Shown here: positions 1 through 5,946 of the stretch, piece by piece
Numbering within the stretch: the first letter of the stretch is position 1
How the letters are laid out: every line of letters starts with the position of its first letter
Virus record (IMG/VR): IMGVR_UViG_3300032242_000388
Location: 1 to 33,562 of that record
Length of the DNA: 33,562 bases
Reading direction: 5' to 3' (one strand)
From: a virus
Program-made: the position numbers and the translations under genes
Notes under the pieces: generated by a model
The model's database searches: none
Told to the model about the DNA's origin: nothing
What the model saw: the letters and a program-made list of their open reading frames with translations, nothing else

Positions 1-19
1 ACACGCAATAGCTTGTCAT
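1..19 (-). CDS. Start of a leftward gene cut by the window edge
   Basis: Only the first six codons lie in the window (M-T-S-Y-C-V). The ATG overlaps the stop of the next upstream gene as ATGA. It is preceded by a strong ribosome binding site, AAGGGG, about five bases before the ATG, inside the end of that gene. The leftward operon therefore continues beyond the window. Nothing can be said about the product. Confidence 0.55.
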
Positions 20-285
20 GCTTGTCCCCTTGCTCGGATGGCTTTAGCCACAACAGTCCCATAAATTTTTACGCCTGTCGGTATGTGCGTATCACAAACA
101 GTGGCTGCTGCCAATTTTGCACACGCCTCACGCTCATCAGCGCGGGCTGCTGCTTCTACCAATACAGCAAACCTTTCAAGGAACCACACAAAAACATCAT
201 GATTCATTCCTTGCGGAAGTTTTTTGTCTAACAGTAATGCGGTTACTGGATCAACTTTACGGGCCATGTTTATCGTGTCTCTCAT
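16..285 (-). CDS. Small phage protein, 89 aa, with C-terminal AIRARG motif
   Basis: I do not recognise a function. The protein has a central acidic/basic helix (around residues 45-58, with EREACAKLA) and ends in KAIRARGQA. The pairing of an EREA helix with a terminal A-I-R-A-R-G is common in short phage proteins of unknown role, and the next upstream gene carries the same two elements. The start at 285 is favoured over the in-frame ATG at 267: AGGGGAGA lies just upstream of 285, and the ATG overlaps the previous stop as ATGA, so it is probably translationally coupled. It is soluble, with no membrane segment or signal peptide. Confidence 0.75.
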   Translation of the reverse strand: MRDTINMARKVDPVTALLLDKKLPQGMNHDVFVWFLERFAVLVEAAARADEREACAKLAAATVCDTHIPTGVKIYGTVVAKAIRARGQA

Positions 286-521
286 TTAGTTTCTCCCCTT
301 GCTCGAATGGCCTCTTGGAAATGCCACGGCGCTCCATGTAAAGCAGACAGATGAAGCATTGCTTCACGCTCGGCTTGTACGGCTTCTCGCACAGCTACGC
401 AAATAGGTTGGGTGCAAAACGGGCTGCACGAATGGATGTCATAGTCCAGCCCCAATTCACGCGCATTCTCAGCCTTTTTATCCAAAGCAATCTGACGTTT
501 GCGCCAGCCTGAATCGTTCAT
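282..521 (-). CDS. Small phage protein, 79 aa, paralogous C-terminus to its neighbour
   Basis: Unknown function. The start is placed at 521 rather than the in-frame ATG at 563. The 521 codon overlaps the preceding stop as ATGA and has GAGAGG upstream, while 563 would run deep into the neighbouring gene. The protein begins MNDSGWRKRQ, has a cluster of cysteines near the middle (C-S-P-F-C-T-Q-P-I-C, about residues 37-46), then an AEREA helix and the ending EAIRARGETK. The end matches the ending of the next gene (KAIRARGQA), so the two are probably diverged duplicates or share a terminal module. The three close cysteines could bind a metal; this is inference. Confidence 0.75.
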   Translation of the reverse strand: MNDSGWRKRQIALDKKAENARELGLDYDIHSCSPFCTQPICVAVREAVQAEREAMLHLSALHGAPWHFQEAIRARGETK

Positions 522-670
522 ATCGTGCCTCTCAGTTCCCAGCCAAGTAAAAAATATTTCCAACGTGTTTGAAGCGAAGGAACGGCATAACGTCCATTTT
601 TTGCTTTGGTAAAATCATCATGACCATTAGCCATCATGATTGACTCAAAGGTTTTTTGGGCTTGCGTCAT
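518..670 (-). CDS. Small conserved-type phage protein, 50 aa
   Basis: Starts MTQAQKTFES and ends W-E-L-R-G-T-I. The pattern FES...F...NGRY......QTRW..F..GW resembles a widespread short phage family of unknown function with a conserved N-G-R-Y, a Q and a run of aromatic residues. The start at 670 (not 700) is chosen because AAGGGGAAG sits directly upstream and the ATG overlaps the stop of the previous gene. Its stop in turn overlaps the next start (ATGA). No catalytic motif is visible. Confidence 0.75.
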   Translation of the reverse strand: MTQAQKTFESIMMANGHDDFTKAKNGRYAVPSLQTRWKYFLLGWELRGTI

Positions 671-798
671 ATCTTCCCCTTTGGTACTGCTAACAGCCAT
701 TTGTCACCAAGATGGCGAAGGCTGCGCGCCCACTGGCGCTGATACGCGCGTCGGCCGGGGAATAGGGCGCGCGCTTGGGTTAGTCGGACTGTGTTCAT
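667..798 (-). CDS. Small basic phage protein, 43 aa
   Basis: A 43-codon gene below most length cut-offs. It is supported by ATGA overlaps at both ends (with the gene ending at 795 and the gene starting at 670) and an upstream GAGAGAAG. It starts MNTVRLTQARALFPG and ends W-L-L-A-V-P-K-G-K-I. The segment QRQWARSLRHLGDKWLLA looks like a known type of tiny phage protein with a Q-R-x-W-x-R-S-x-R-x-L-G-D-x-W-L-L-A core. The protein is strongly basic, so nucleic acid binding is possible. Function is unknown. Confidence 0.75.
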   Translation of the reverse strand: MNTVRLTQARALFPGRRAYQRQWARSLRHLGDKWLLAVPKGKI

Positions 799-980
799 TT
801 GGTTGCTTCTCTCAAAAGTTCTACGCGCTCTCTAGCCACACGCAGAGTGTTGTAACGCTGGTGCAGACGCTCCAGCACGGTGACGCGCTTGTGGGATGCG
901 CGCTCTTGGTTTAATAAATCCAAAACCTCGTCCTCAGTTTTTACGCTCAGGTCACTGTTTAGTTTTCGCCATGTAATCAT
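795..980 (-). CDS. Small helical phage protein, 61 aa
   Basis: Begins MITWRKLNSDLSVKTEDEV and consists almost entirely of charged helices. The second half (VLERLHQRYNTLRVARERVE) has heptad-like leucine/valine spacing, suggesting a helical hairpin or coiled coil. The start at 980 is preferred to an in-frame ATG at 1013: a full GGAGG lies nine bases before 980, inside the end of the upstream gene. The gene overlaps its upstream neighbour by 29 bases and the next start by four. Function is unknown. Confidence 0.75.
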   Translation of the reverse strand: MITWRKLNSDLSVKTEDEVLDLLNQERASHKRVTVLERLHQRYNTLRVARERVELLREATK

Positions 981-1119
981 TGATCTGTTCCTCCAACTTT
1001 TGCACTTCACCATCGGTGCGCATATAACTGCGAATGGCCGAGTTCATCTGTCTTTCTTTGTGCTTGGCCTCAGACCTTGCGGCCTTCAACTTGGCTTTCC
1101 ATAAATCAATGCGTTTCAT
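952..1119 (-). CDS. Small charged helical protein, 55 aa
   Basis: Starts MKRIDLWKAKLKAARSEAKH and ends Y-M-A-K-T-K-Q. It is lysine/glutamate rich and probably all helix, with no recognised domain. GGAGG lies eight bases before the ATG, and the ATG overlaps the helicase stop as ATGA. Its last 29 bases overlap the next gene in another frame. The close coupling to the helicase upstream makes an accessory role possible, but nothing in the sequence shows it. Confidence 0.7.
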   Translation of the reverse strand: MKRIDLWKAKLKAARSEAKHKERQMNSAIRSYMRTDGEVQKLEEQINDYMAKTKQ

Positions 1120-2432
1120 TTAAGCGCCTCCAGTGCAATTTCAGATACGGCCTGCTTAGTGTGCAGCGCCGCCCATATTTTCTCGTCTACAGTTTTCTCA
1201 GTCATCAGTACATAGACCCACACGTCATGCCGCTGGCCGCTACGATGCAGCCTTCCGACGGTTTGCTCGAATAACTCAAGACTCCACGGCAAGGACAAAA
1301 ATACCATGTGTTGCCCGCCATGTTGTAAGTTAAGGCCGTGACCTGCGGATTTAGGATGCACGGCAAGGATTCGTACCTGACCTGCATTCCATCGAGCGAT
1401 TGCATCATCGTCATCAAGTGTTGTGATGGTGAATCGTCGCTGGAGTTCGGCAAGTTCTTCTTTGTACGTGTAAACAATGATGGTGTTGGCATTTTGGTTC
1501 TCCTCAAGTAATTCAGTCAATCGGTCAAATTTATGACTGCTAAACCATATGGGGGTCTGTGTTACAGTGAACTTACCGGGTGTTTCGGAGGCCACTGATT
1601 TGGTGTCGTAAACAAAGCCCGACGCCAGTTGTTGCAACTTGCCAGTGACGACGCCTGCGTTAACCGCCGTGATGGTGTCCAGCACAAAGTCTTTTTTCAG
1701 CTTGTTGTACGGTGTCAAGTCCATCTTGCATTTAAGTTCAACCGTATGGCAGGGCGGCAGTTTGTCCTTGTACACGCCAGGCTCCAGCACAAACGTCGCC
1801 GGTTTAATCTTGGCCATGACACGATCCAGCGCGCCGGGGCGCGGCATCCACTCGCCAAACTCAGGGTTTATCAGCACAAAATACTGCTGCATAAACGCGC
1901 CTTTGGCCCGGCCTAACAGCGCCTGGTCTACGATCTTGCACTGGCCAAACACGTCCTCAAGTCCGTTGCTGGTGAATGAGCCGGTCAAACCCCACCGCAC
2001 GCGCATTGGGTCCATGATCTTCAGCAGCGCTTTAAAGCGTGTTCCCGACGGGTTCTTGAGGCGCGTCAGTTCGTCAAACACAATGCCGTCAAAGTTCAGT
2101 TGCTGCGCCGCCAACCATTGGATGTTGTCGTAGTTGGTAACCACGATCTTGGCATTGCTCTTAAGCGCGGCTAGACGTTCTTTCGGTGTGCCTACGGCGA
2201 CCGCCAGTGAAACCATTGGTGCCCACTTGGGCTGCTCGACTGGCCACACGTCGGTGCAGACGCGCTTAGGCGCCAGCACAAGAAAGCGCTTAACGTGTTC
2301 GTCGCGCAACATCTCCCACATGCCCGTCAACGTGATGGCGGTCTTGCCCGCGCCCACTGGCGCAAGAACCATCGCACGGTCATGCTCGTAGATGAAGTCG
2401 GCGGCCAACTCCTGATAGGGTCTTAACTCCAT
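1116..2432 (-). CDS. SNF2/DEAD-type helicase (superfamily 2 ATPase)
   Basis: A 438-residue SF2 helicase of the compact SNF2-like type found in phage replication modules. Visible motifs in order: Q-like R-P-Y-Q at 4-7; Walker A PVGAGKT at 25-31; Walker B FDEL with D120-E121; motif III L-T-G-S at 149-152; then a C-terminal RecA lobe with SAGHGLNLQ (motif V) and Q-T-V-G-R-L-H-R-S-G-Q (motif VI, arginine fingers). ATP-driven remodelling or unwinding of DNA during replication or recombination is the expected role. In many phages this gene lies beside VRR-NUC, DUF2800 and polA genes, as here. It starts ten bases inside the upstream methyltransferase-like gene, and its stop overlaps the next start. 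Confidence 0.93.
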   Translation of the reverse strand: MELRPYQELAADFIYEHDRAMVLAPVGAGKTAITLTGMWEMLRDEHVKRFLVLAPKRVCTDVWPVEQPKWAPMVSLAVAVGTPKERLAALKSNAKIVVTNYDNIQWLAAQQLNFDGIVFDELTRLKNPSGTRFKALLKIMDPMRVRWGLTGSFTSNGLEDVFGQCKIVDQALLGRAKGAFMQQYFVLINPEFGEWMPRPGALDRVMAKIKPATFVLEPGVYKDKLPPCHTVELKCKMDLTPYNKLKKDFVLDTITAVNAGVVTGKLQQLASGFVYDTKSVASETPGKFTVTQTPIWFSSHKFDRLTELLEENQNANTIIVYTYKEELAELQRRFTITTLDDDDAIARWNAGQVRILAVHPKSAGHGLNLQHGGQHMVFLSLPWSLELFEQTVGRLHRSGQRHDVWVYVLMTEKTVDEKIWAALHTKQAVSEIALEALK

Positions 2433-2974
2433 TGCGCTGCCATCGCGTCAGCGATACCTTGATAAGTTGTACTGCGCAGTTTCCAACGATCGGGCGATGG
2501 TGGCATACGATGCACTTTAGCTTCGCGCCCGTCCACAATGTTAGTAGGTACTAACAACGGCAAACCTTTGAGCCAAAGGCACGTCGCTTTAGTTTCGCCG
2601 TGGCCAAACTGCCAAGGCTGAATGATTTGGTCAGGCTTGCGGATGCGGCTGCTAATGATACTGATTGGATTCTCAAGCGCAATCTTGGCAACGGGCGCGT
2701 CAAGCAGGCGCTGAACAAACGCCAAGGCTTCTTGCTGTACGCCGCTGGCTTGCTTAGCCGCAAAGTGCCGAGCGCCGCTGACTGCCAAGTGCGTGCAAGG
2801 TGGATGCGCAATCATTAAATCCCAACCGTCATTAACGACATCAAACACGTCGCCTTGATAGTGTGGCCCTGCCACGTCAGTTGGCAGTAGGTCGCAAGAC
2901 ATAGCGATGTGACCGCGCGCAATAAATGCATCGCGTACACGGCCGCTGTATTCACAAGCAACAAGAACTCTCAC
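2423..2974 (-). CDS. C5-methyltransferase-like protein without target recognition domain
   Basis: A 183-residue Rossmann-like protein. It starts at GTG (2974), which overlaps the preceding stop as GTGA, with GGAG eight bases upstream. The N-terminus VLVACEYSG resembles the SAM-binding loop, HPPC at 57-60 resembles the catalytic PPC of cytosine-C5 methyltransferases, and ALENP at 99-103 resembles their ENV motif. It is about half the length of a normal C5 enzyme, and no target recognition domain or motif X can be placed. Phage homologues are usually labelled DNA cytosine methyltransferase; whether this one methylates DNA is not settled by sequence. It could instead act on a small substrate or need a partner. 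Confidence 0.7.
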   Translation of the reverse strand: MRVLVACEYSGRVRDAFIARGHIAMSCDLLPTDVAGPHYQGDVFDVVNDGWDLMIAHPPCTHLAVSGARHFAAKQASGVQQEALAFVQRLLDAPVAKIALENPISIISSRIRKPDQIIQPWQFGHGETKATCLWLKGLPLLVPTNIVDGREAKVHRMPPSPDRWKLRSTTYQGIADAMAAQWS

Positions 2975-3180
2975 TTGCGTGACTCCAAGTCGATCAGCAA
3001 CTCGATGTAATGCTTGGCTTTCTCAAGGTCAGCAATGCCGTTCTTGTTGCGCCAGCGGCTGACGTACTTGACGACGTTGCCTTCCAAGTACCCCATCGCG
3101 TTGGCGTGGATGTACTGGACTGGCTGGATTGGCATGTCCTTGTAGTGGCTACCGTCAACTTGTTTGTCTAGCGAATTCAT
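2971..3180 (-). CDS. DUF3310-type phage protein, 69 aa
   Basis: Matches the short DUF3310 family by its pattern: VDGSHYKDMPIQPVQYI near the start, then EGNVVKYVSRW and DLEKAKHYIELLIDL. The family is common in phages of many hosts, often beside nucleotide or DNA metabolism genes, and is sometimes labelled nucleotide kinase-like without firm proof. The start at 3180 is used because it overlaps the upstream stop (ATGA) and has TGGAAC ahead; an in-frame ATG at 3192 would add four residues. It overlaps the methyltransferase-like gene by four bases. Confidence 0.85.
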   Translation of the reverse strand: MNSLDKQVDGSHYKDMPIQPVQYIHANAMGYLEGNVVKYVSRWRNKNGIADLEKAKHYIELLIDLESRK

Positions 3181-3368
3181 TCTTTGTTCCATTCATCCGC
3201 AATTTGTTTTGCGCGATCTTCAGTTGTCACGACAGCGCCGGGCTTGTCGGGAAACGTCAAACAGTTAAAACCGTTCTTGTTCATCACGCCCCACCAACCG
3301 TATGGGCCGCCAAGGTCTTCGGCGCGGTACGGGGGGAACGCAAAGTATTTAGCGGGTACTCCATTCAT
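3177..3368 (-). CDS. Small phage protein, 63 aa
   Basis: Starts MNGVPAKYFAFPPYRAEDLG and is rich in Gly, Pro and aromatic residues (GGPYGWWGVMNKNGFNCLTF). It has a short C-terminal helix (RAKQIADEWNKE). I do not recognise the family. The start at 3368 is preferred to 3398 because AAGGAG lies eight bases before it. It begins 20 bases inside the end of the VRR-NUC gene and ends overlapping the DUF3310 gene. The even spread of aromatic and Gly residues suggests a small beta fold; function is unknown. Confidence 0.72.
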   Translation of the reverse strand: MNGVPAKYFAFPPYRAEDLGGPYGWWGVMNKNGFNCLTFPDKPGAVVTTEDRAKQIADEWNKE

Positions 3369-3618
3369 CAATCTGCTCCTTAGTCCATAAACATACATAT
3401 CGTTGACGCAACAGCGTCATGTCAACCGCAAACATTTTCTGCAAGGGTGACAGCCTGCCGCCTTTTGTCTTGAGTTCCACAAACCACGTCTGCCCATCGG
3501 GCAGGCAAGCGATCCGGTCGGCTACGCCTTTGCGTCCTGGTGACGTAAACTTCCACGTCTTGCCGCCAGCGCGCTCGACGGCCCAAACAAAGTGTCGTTC
3601 AACTTCTGATTCTTTCAT
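3349..3618 (-). CDS. VRR-NUC domain nuclease
   Basis: An 89-residue single-domain VRR-NUC protein of the PD-(D/E)XK superfamily. The signature residues are visible: E5 in the first helix, K-G-V-A-D-R-I at 30-36 (active-site Asp34), E-L-K at 48-50, and a following S-P-L-Q with Q60. Stand-alone phage VRR-NUC proteins are thought to cut branched DNA structures and usually sit with a SNF2 helicase and polA, as in this window. This is the first gene of the leftward operon. There is hardly any leader: candidate -10 boxes lie about 7-13 bases before the ATG and no good ribosome binding site is present, so the mRNA could be leaderless. Confidence 0.9.
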   Translation of the reverse strand: MKESEVERHFVWAVERAGGKTWKFTSPGRKGVADRIACLPDGQTWFVELKTKGGRLSPLQKMFAVDMTLLRQRYVCLWTKEQIDEWSTR

Positions 3619-3625
3619 GGCCTAA

Positions 3626-3654
3626 AATATATCATGTAAAAAAGTTTTGCACAA
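3626..3654 (-). promoter_or_regulatory. Candidate sigma70-type promoter for the leftward operon
   Basis: Read leftward, TTGTGC (3654-3649) and TATATT (3631-3626) are separated by 17 bases. An alternative pair, TTGTTG with TGATAT, lies three bases further upstream. Transcription would start at about 3619-3622, nearly on the VRR-NUC ATG. The match is by eye. Confidence 0.45.
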
Positions 3655-3675
3655 CAATTATTTTTGATGTACACT
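3647..3675 (+). promoter_or_regulatory. Candidate sigma70-type promoter for the rightward replication operon
   Basis: TTGCAC (3647-3652) and TACACT (3670-3675) are spaced by 17 bases, giving a start about 24 bases before the ATG at 3706. Its -35 overlaps the -35 of the leftward promoter, so the two could compete for polymerase. AAAGGACAG at 3693-3700 supplies a ribosome binding site for the first gene. Confidence 0.45.
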
Positions 3676-3705
3676 GGCTTTCCCATCAACTAAAGGACAG
3701 TACAC

Positions 3706-3852
3706 ATGAAAATAGAATTCACCCGCGCTGAGATTGAGCGCATCATCTTGGACCATCTTCGTGATGAAGTTGCGCCCTACGTTAAATTTCAGCATCCCGT
3801 GGCCAACGAATGGGGCTTGCCCGCCATCATCATTGTGGAGTCAGCAGAATGA
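3706..3852 (+). CDS. Small protein, 48 aa, first gene of the rightward operon
   Basis: Starts MKIEFTRAEIERIILDHLRD and ends I-I-I-V-E-S-A-E. An N-terminal amphipathic helix is followed by a short hydrophobic strand. No family is recognised. Support comes from AAAGGACAG upstream, a candidate promoter at the right distance, and an ATGA overlap with the next gene. As the first gene after a divergent promoter it might be regulatory, but it has no helix-turn-helix that I can see. Confidence 0.7.
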   Translation: MKIEFTRAEIERIILDHLRDEVAPYVKFQHPVANEWGLPAIIIVESAE

Positions 3853-4082
3853 AAGACCCTGAATTCAAATACGTAGAGGTAACGGTTAAATTTGTTGGCG
3901 ACAACTATCAAGAGACGCGTGAGATGTACTCTCAGCGCATCAACTTTGTGTGGGCGTTTTTAAACCGTCCAATGCTTATCCAACAAATTGTGGCAGTCGT
4001 TAACGAGTTGGCGTTGCCTGACCTTGTTCACCGGTCGCCTACCCCCGGCTCTCAAATGGAGAAAAAAGATGCAGCACAGTAA
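3849..4082 (+). CDS. Small protein, 77 aa, unknown
   Basis: Starts MKDPEFKYVEVTVKFVGDNY. Beta-strand-like segments (YVEVTVKFV) are followed by helices rich in hydrophobics (MLIQQIVAVVNELALP). The start at 3849 overlaps the preceding stop as ATGA, with GGAG upstream; an in-frame ATG at 3810 would run inside the previous gene and is less likely. The last 14 bases overlap the start of the nuclease gene. Function is unknown. Confidence 0.7.
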   Translation: MKDPEFKYVEVTVKFVGDNYQETREMYSQRINFVWAFLNRPMLIQQIVAVVNELALPDLVHRSPTPGSQMEKKDAAQ

Positions 4083-5181
4083 TATCGTCGGCGGCTCGAC
4101 CGCCAAGCGCGTCATCAACTGCCCCGGCTCCGTAGTGCTGGTGCAAAAGATGCCTACCAAGCCATCCAGCGAACACGCTGACCGTGGCACGCTGTTGCAC
4201 AACGCCATTAGCGCCATCTTGGAAGACATGAACGTCGATGTGATCGGCATGAAGTACAAAGACCAAGTGCTGACGCAAGACTTGTACGACGAGAAGATCA
4301 TGACGGCGCTGGAGCTGTTAGATGAAGTAGACCCAAACAAGGAGATGATGTATGAAGTTGAAACCCGTGTTGGCTTCGGTGATCTCTTGCCTGGGGTATT
4401 TGGCAGCACTGACTTGGTTGGCCGTATTGGTACTCGTGCCATTGTTCTTGATTGGAAGTTTGGTGACGGCGTTGTCGTCGATGCTGAAGAAAATGATCAG
4501 TTGATGTTCTACGCGGCTGCGGCCATGCGCACGCCAGAGGCAGCGTGGGCGTTTGATGGCGCAACCGAGATCGAGTGCGTCATCGTGCAGCCGCCTATGA
4601 TGAAGCGCTGGGTCACCACAAGAGAGCGCATTGCGCAGTTTGAGCGCGATCTGGTCAAGGCCGTGAAGGCTGCACAGTTACCCAACGCCAAGCTGGCCGT
4701 GGGCGACCATTGCCGTTGGTGCGCCGCCAAGCCGGTGTGCCCCAAGATGACCGGCGCTGTGGACCGTGCGCTGCAAGTGCAACTGAAAGAAATAGACGTT
4801 GACACGCTGGGCAAATACCTGAAGAATGCAGACCTCTTAGAGGACTGGATCAAAGACCTGCGTGGTCTGGCGATGCAGTTGCTTGAGAAGTCTATGCCCG
4901 TGCCGGGCTACAAACTGGTCGCCAAGCGCGGTACAAGACAATGGGTTGATGAAGACGAAGCCGTGGCTATCTTAGGCGTTGCAGGCATTGACCCATACAA
5001 AGAACGTGAAGTGATTTCGCCTGCGCAGGCAGAGAAGTTACTTAAAAAGAGCAAGTTGACTTTGCCACCGGAATTAACGGTGTCATTGTCTTCAGGCACA
5101 ACACTGGCAAGCGAGGATGACCCCCGCCCAGCAGTGTTGCAGTTGAGTGGCCTGACGGCTGCTCTTTCTAAAATCCAATGA
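4069..5181 (+). CDS. Cas4/RecB-like PD-(D/E)XK nuclease with Fe-S cysteines (DUF2800 type)
   Basis: A 370-residue nuclease of the phage DUF2800 type. Visible features in order: C18 (INCPGS); E-H-A-D-R-G-T-L-L-H at 35-44, the helix with a conserved His; D115 in G-S-T-D-L-V-G; the catalytic V-L-D-W-K at 126-130; Q144 in the motif IV helix; and C215, C218 and C224. One N-terminal and three C-terminal cysteines is the arrangement that holds a 4Fe-4S cluster in Cas4 and AddB-like nucleases. The expected role is DNA end resection or recombination during replication. ATG 4069 has GGAG seven bases upstream; the in-frame ATG at 3988 would overlap the previous gene by nearly 100 bases. The ssDNA-binding candidate follows after nine bases. 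Confidence 0.88.
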   Translation: MQHSNIVGGSTAKRVINCPGSVVLVQKMPTKPSSEHADRGTLLHNAISAILEDMNVDVIGMKYKDQVLTQDLYDEKIMTALELLDEVDPNKEMMYEVETRVGFGDLLPGVFGSTDLVGRIGTRAIVLDWKFGDGVVVDAEENDQLMFYAAAAMRTPEAAWAFDGATEIECVIVQPPMMKRWVTTRERIAQFERDLVKAVKAAQLPNAKLAVGDHCRWCAAKPVCPKMTGAVDRALQVQLKEIDVDTLGKYLKNADLLEDWIKDLRGLAMQLLEKSMPVPGYKLVAKRGTRQWVDEDEAVAILGVAGIDPYKEREVISPAQAEKLLKKSKLTLPPELTVSLSSGTTLASEDDPRPAVLQLSGLTAALSKIQ

Positions 5182-5190
5182 AAGTTTAAA

Positions 5191-5835
5191 ATGCAATTGA
5201 CTACTTTTTCTTCGGCAAATCTGCCAGCGGTTTCTTCTTTGTCTACCTCACTGCGCGCGCTTGAAAAAGACGTTGGCCCGGCCGGTACTGTCATCCTCAA
5301 AATGGACAAGACAGGTCACTGGGTCTTTGGTGCAGACCAGACAGAAGCCGAGCCTGACTCCCTTTGGGCCATTAATCCTTTCTCGTTTATCCACGGCTTT
5401 ATTGCTTGGGGTGATGGTGAAGTGTTGGGCGAGAAGATGGTCGGCGTATCTGAGCCACTGCCCGAACTTGAAAGCGCTCACAAGGACGCCAAGCGCGGTT
5501 GGGAAACTCAAATCGGTATGTCGCTCAAGTGCACCACTGGCGAGGACAAGGACATGGAAGCACGCTTTACAACCACTTCAGTGGGCGGCAAGCGCGCGGT
5601 TCAGACCCTTGGTGTCGCCATTGCGACGCAGGTCGAAAAAGACCAATCTAAGCCTGTGCCAGTTGTGCGTTTGAAGAAGGACCACTATCAGCACAAGTCT
5701 TACGGCAAAATCTACACGCCAGTGTTTGAGATTGTTGAGTGGGTTGGTTTGGACGGCGCTGCTGAAGAAGCCGCGCCCGTTGCTGAGGTAGAACCAGAAG
5801 CGCCTGCTGCTGGTCGCCGTCGCCGTAGCGTTTAA
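5191..5835 (+). CDS. Probable phage ssDNA-binding protein (by position)
   Basis: A 214-residue protein lying between the DUF2800-type nuclease and the DNA polymerase. In many phage replication modules that place is held by DUF2815, a predicted ssDNA-binding protein. The body is beta-rich (TVILKMDKTGHWVFGAD; WAINPFSFIHGFIAWGDG; YGKIYTPVFEIVEWVGL), which suits an OB-like fold. The tail is low in complexity: acidic/Ala/Pro-rich (about 190-207), then R-R-R-R. Classical SSB tails end acidic, so the basic end is unusual. I do not see a diagnostic family motif, so the function rests on context. The ribosome binding site is weak (AAAG). Confidence 0.6.
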   Translation: MQLTTFSSANLPAVSSLSTSLRALEKDVGPAGTVILKMDKTGHWVFGADQTEAEPDSLWAINPFSFIHGFIAWGDGEVLGEKMVGVSEPLPELESAHKDAKRGWETQIGMSLKCTTGEDKDMEARFTTTSVGGKRAVQTLGVAIATQVEKDQSKPVPVVRLKKDHYQHKSYGKIYTPVFEIVEWVGLDGAAEEAAPVAEVEPEAPAAGRRRRSV

Positions 5836-5842
5836 GTAAATC

Positions 5843-5930
5843 GGGGGCTGTTAAGCCAGCGTTCGAGGATGTTTCTGTAGGGATTTTCTGGCTTTCTCCC
5901 CTACCTAGACGAGACCAAATCGAAGCCCCC
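5843..5930 (+). other. Possible structured RNA leader with interlocked stems
   Basis: In the gap between the ssDNA-binding candidate and the polymerase, an outer stem GGGGGCT (5843-5849) / AGCCCCC (5924-5930) encloses two stems that cross each other. AAGCCAG (5853-5859) pairs with CTGGCTT (5888-5894), and GTAGGG (5877-5882) pairs with CCCTAC (5899-5904). Crossing stems are the layout of an H-type pseudoknot or of two alternative folds. It could control polymerase translation, act as a processing site, or be chance. Confidence 0.35.
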
Positions 5931-5933
5931 ACC

Positions 5934-5946
5934 TATAAAGTACAGT
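5934..5946 (+). promoter_or_regulatory. TATAAA box directly before the polymerase ATG
   Basis: TATAAA at 5934-5939 is followed by seven bases and then the ATG at 5947, the spacing expected if transcription begins at the start codon. The matching -35 (GAGACC, 5911-5916) is poor. No Shine-Dalgarno sequence precedes the ATG. This may be a weak promoter giving a leaderless message, or chance. Confidence 0.25.

Noticed and set aside
2600-2818. Rightward 72-codon frame inside the methyltransferase-like gene
   Set aside because: Antisense to a motif-supported gene with coupled neighbours.
3988-4068. Longer N-terminus for the DUF2800-type nuclease
   Set aside because: It would overlap the upstream gene by about 95 bases, while ATG 4069 has GGAG at seven bases and the protein there begins like its family.
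5857-5872. tRNA T-loop (GTTCGAG) before the polymerase
   Set aside because: Flanking bases do not form a five-pair T stem, and no acceptor or anticodon arm fits.
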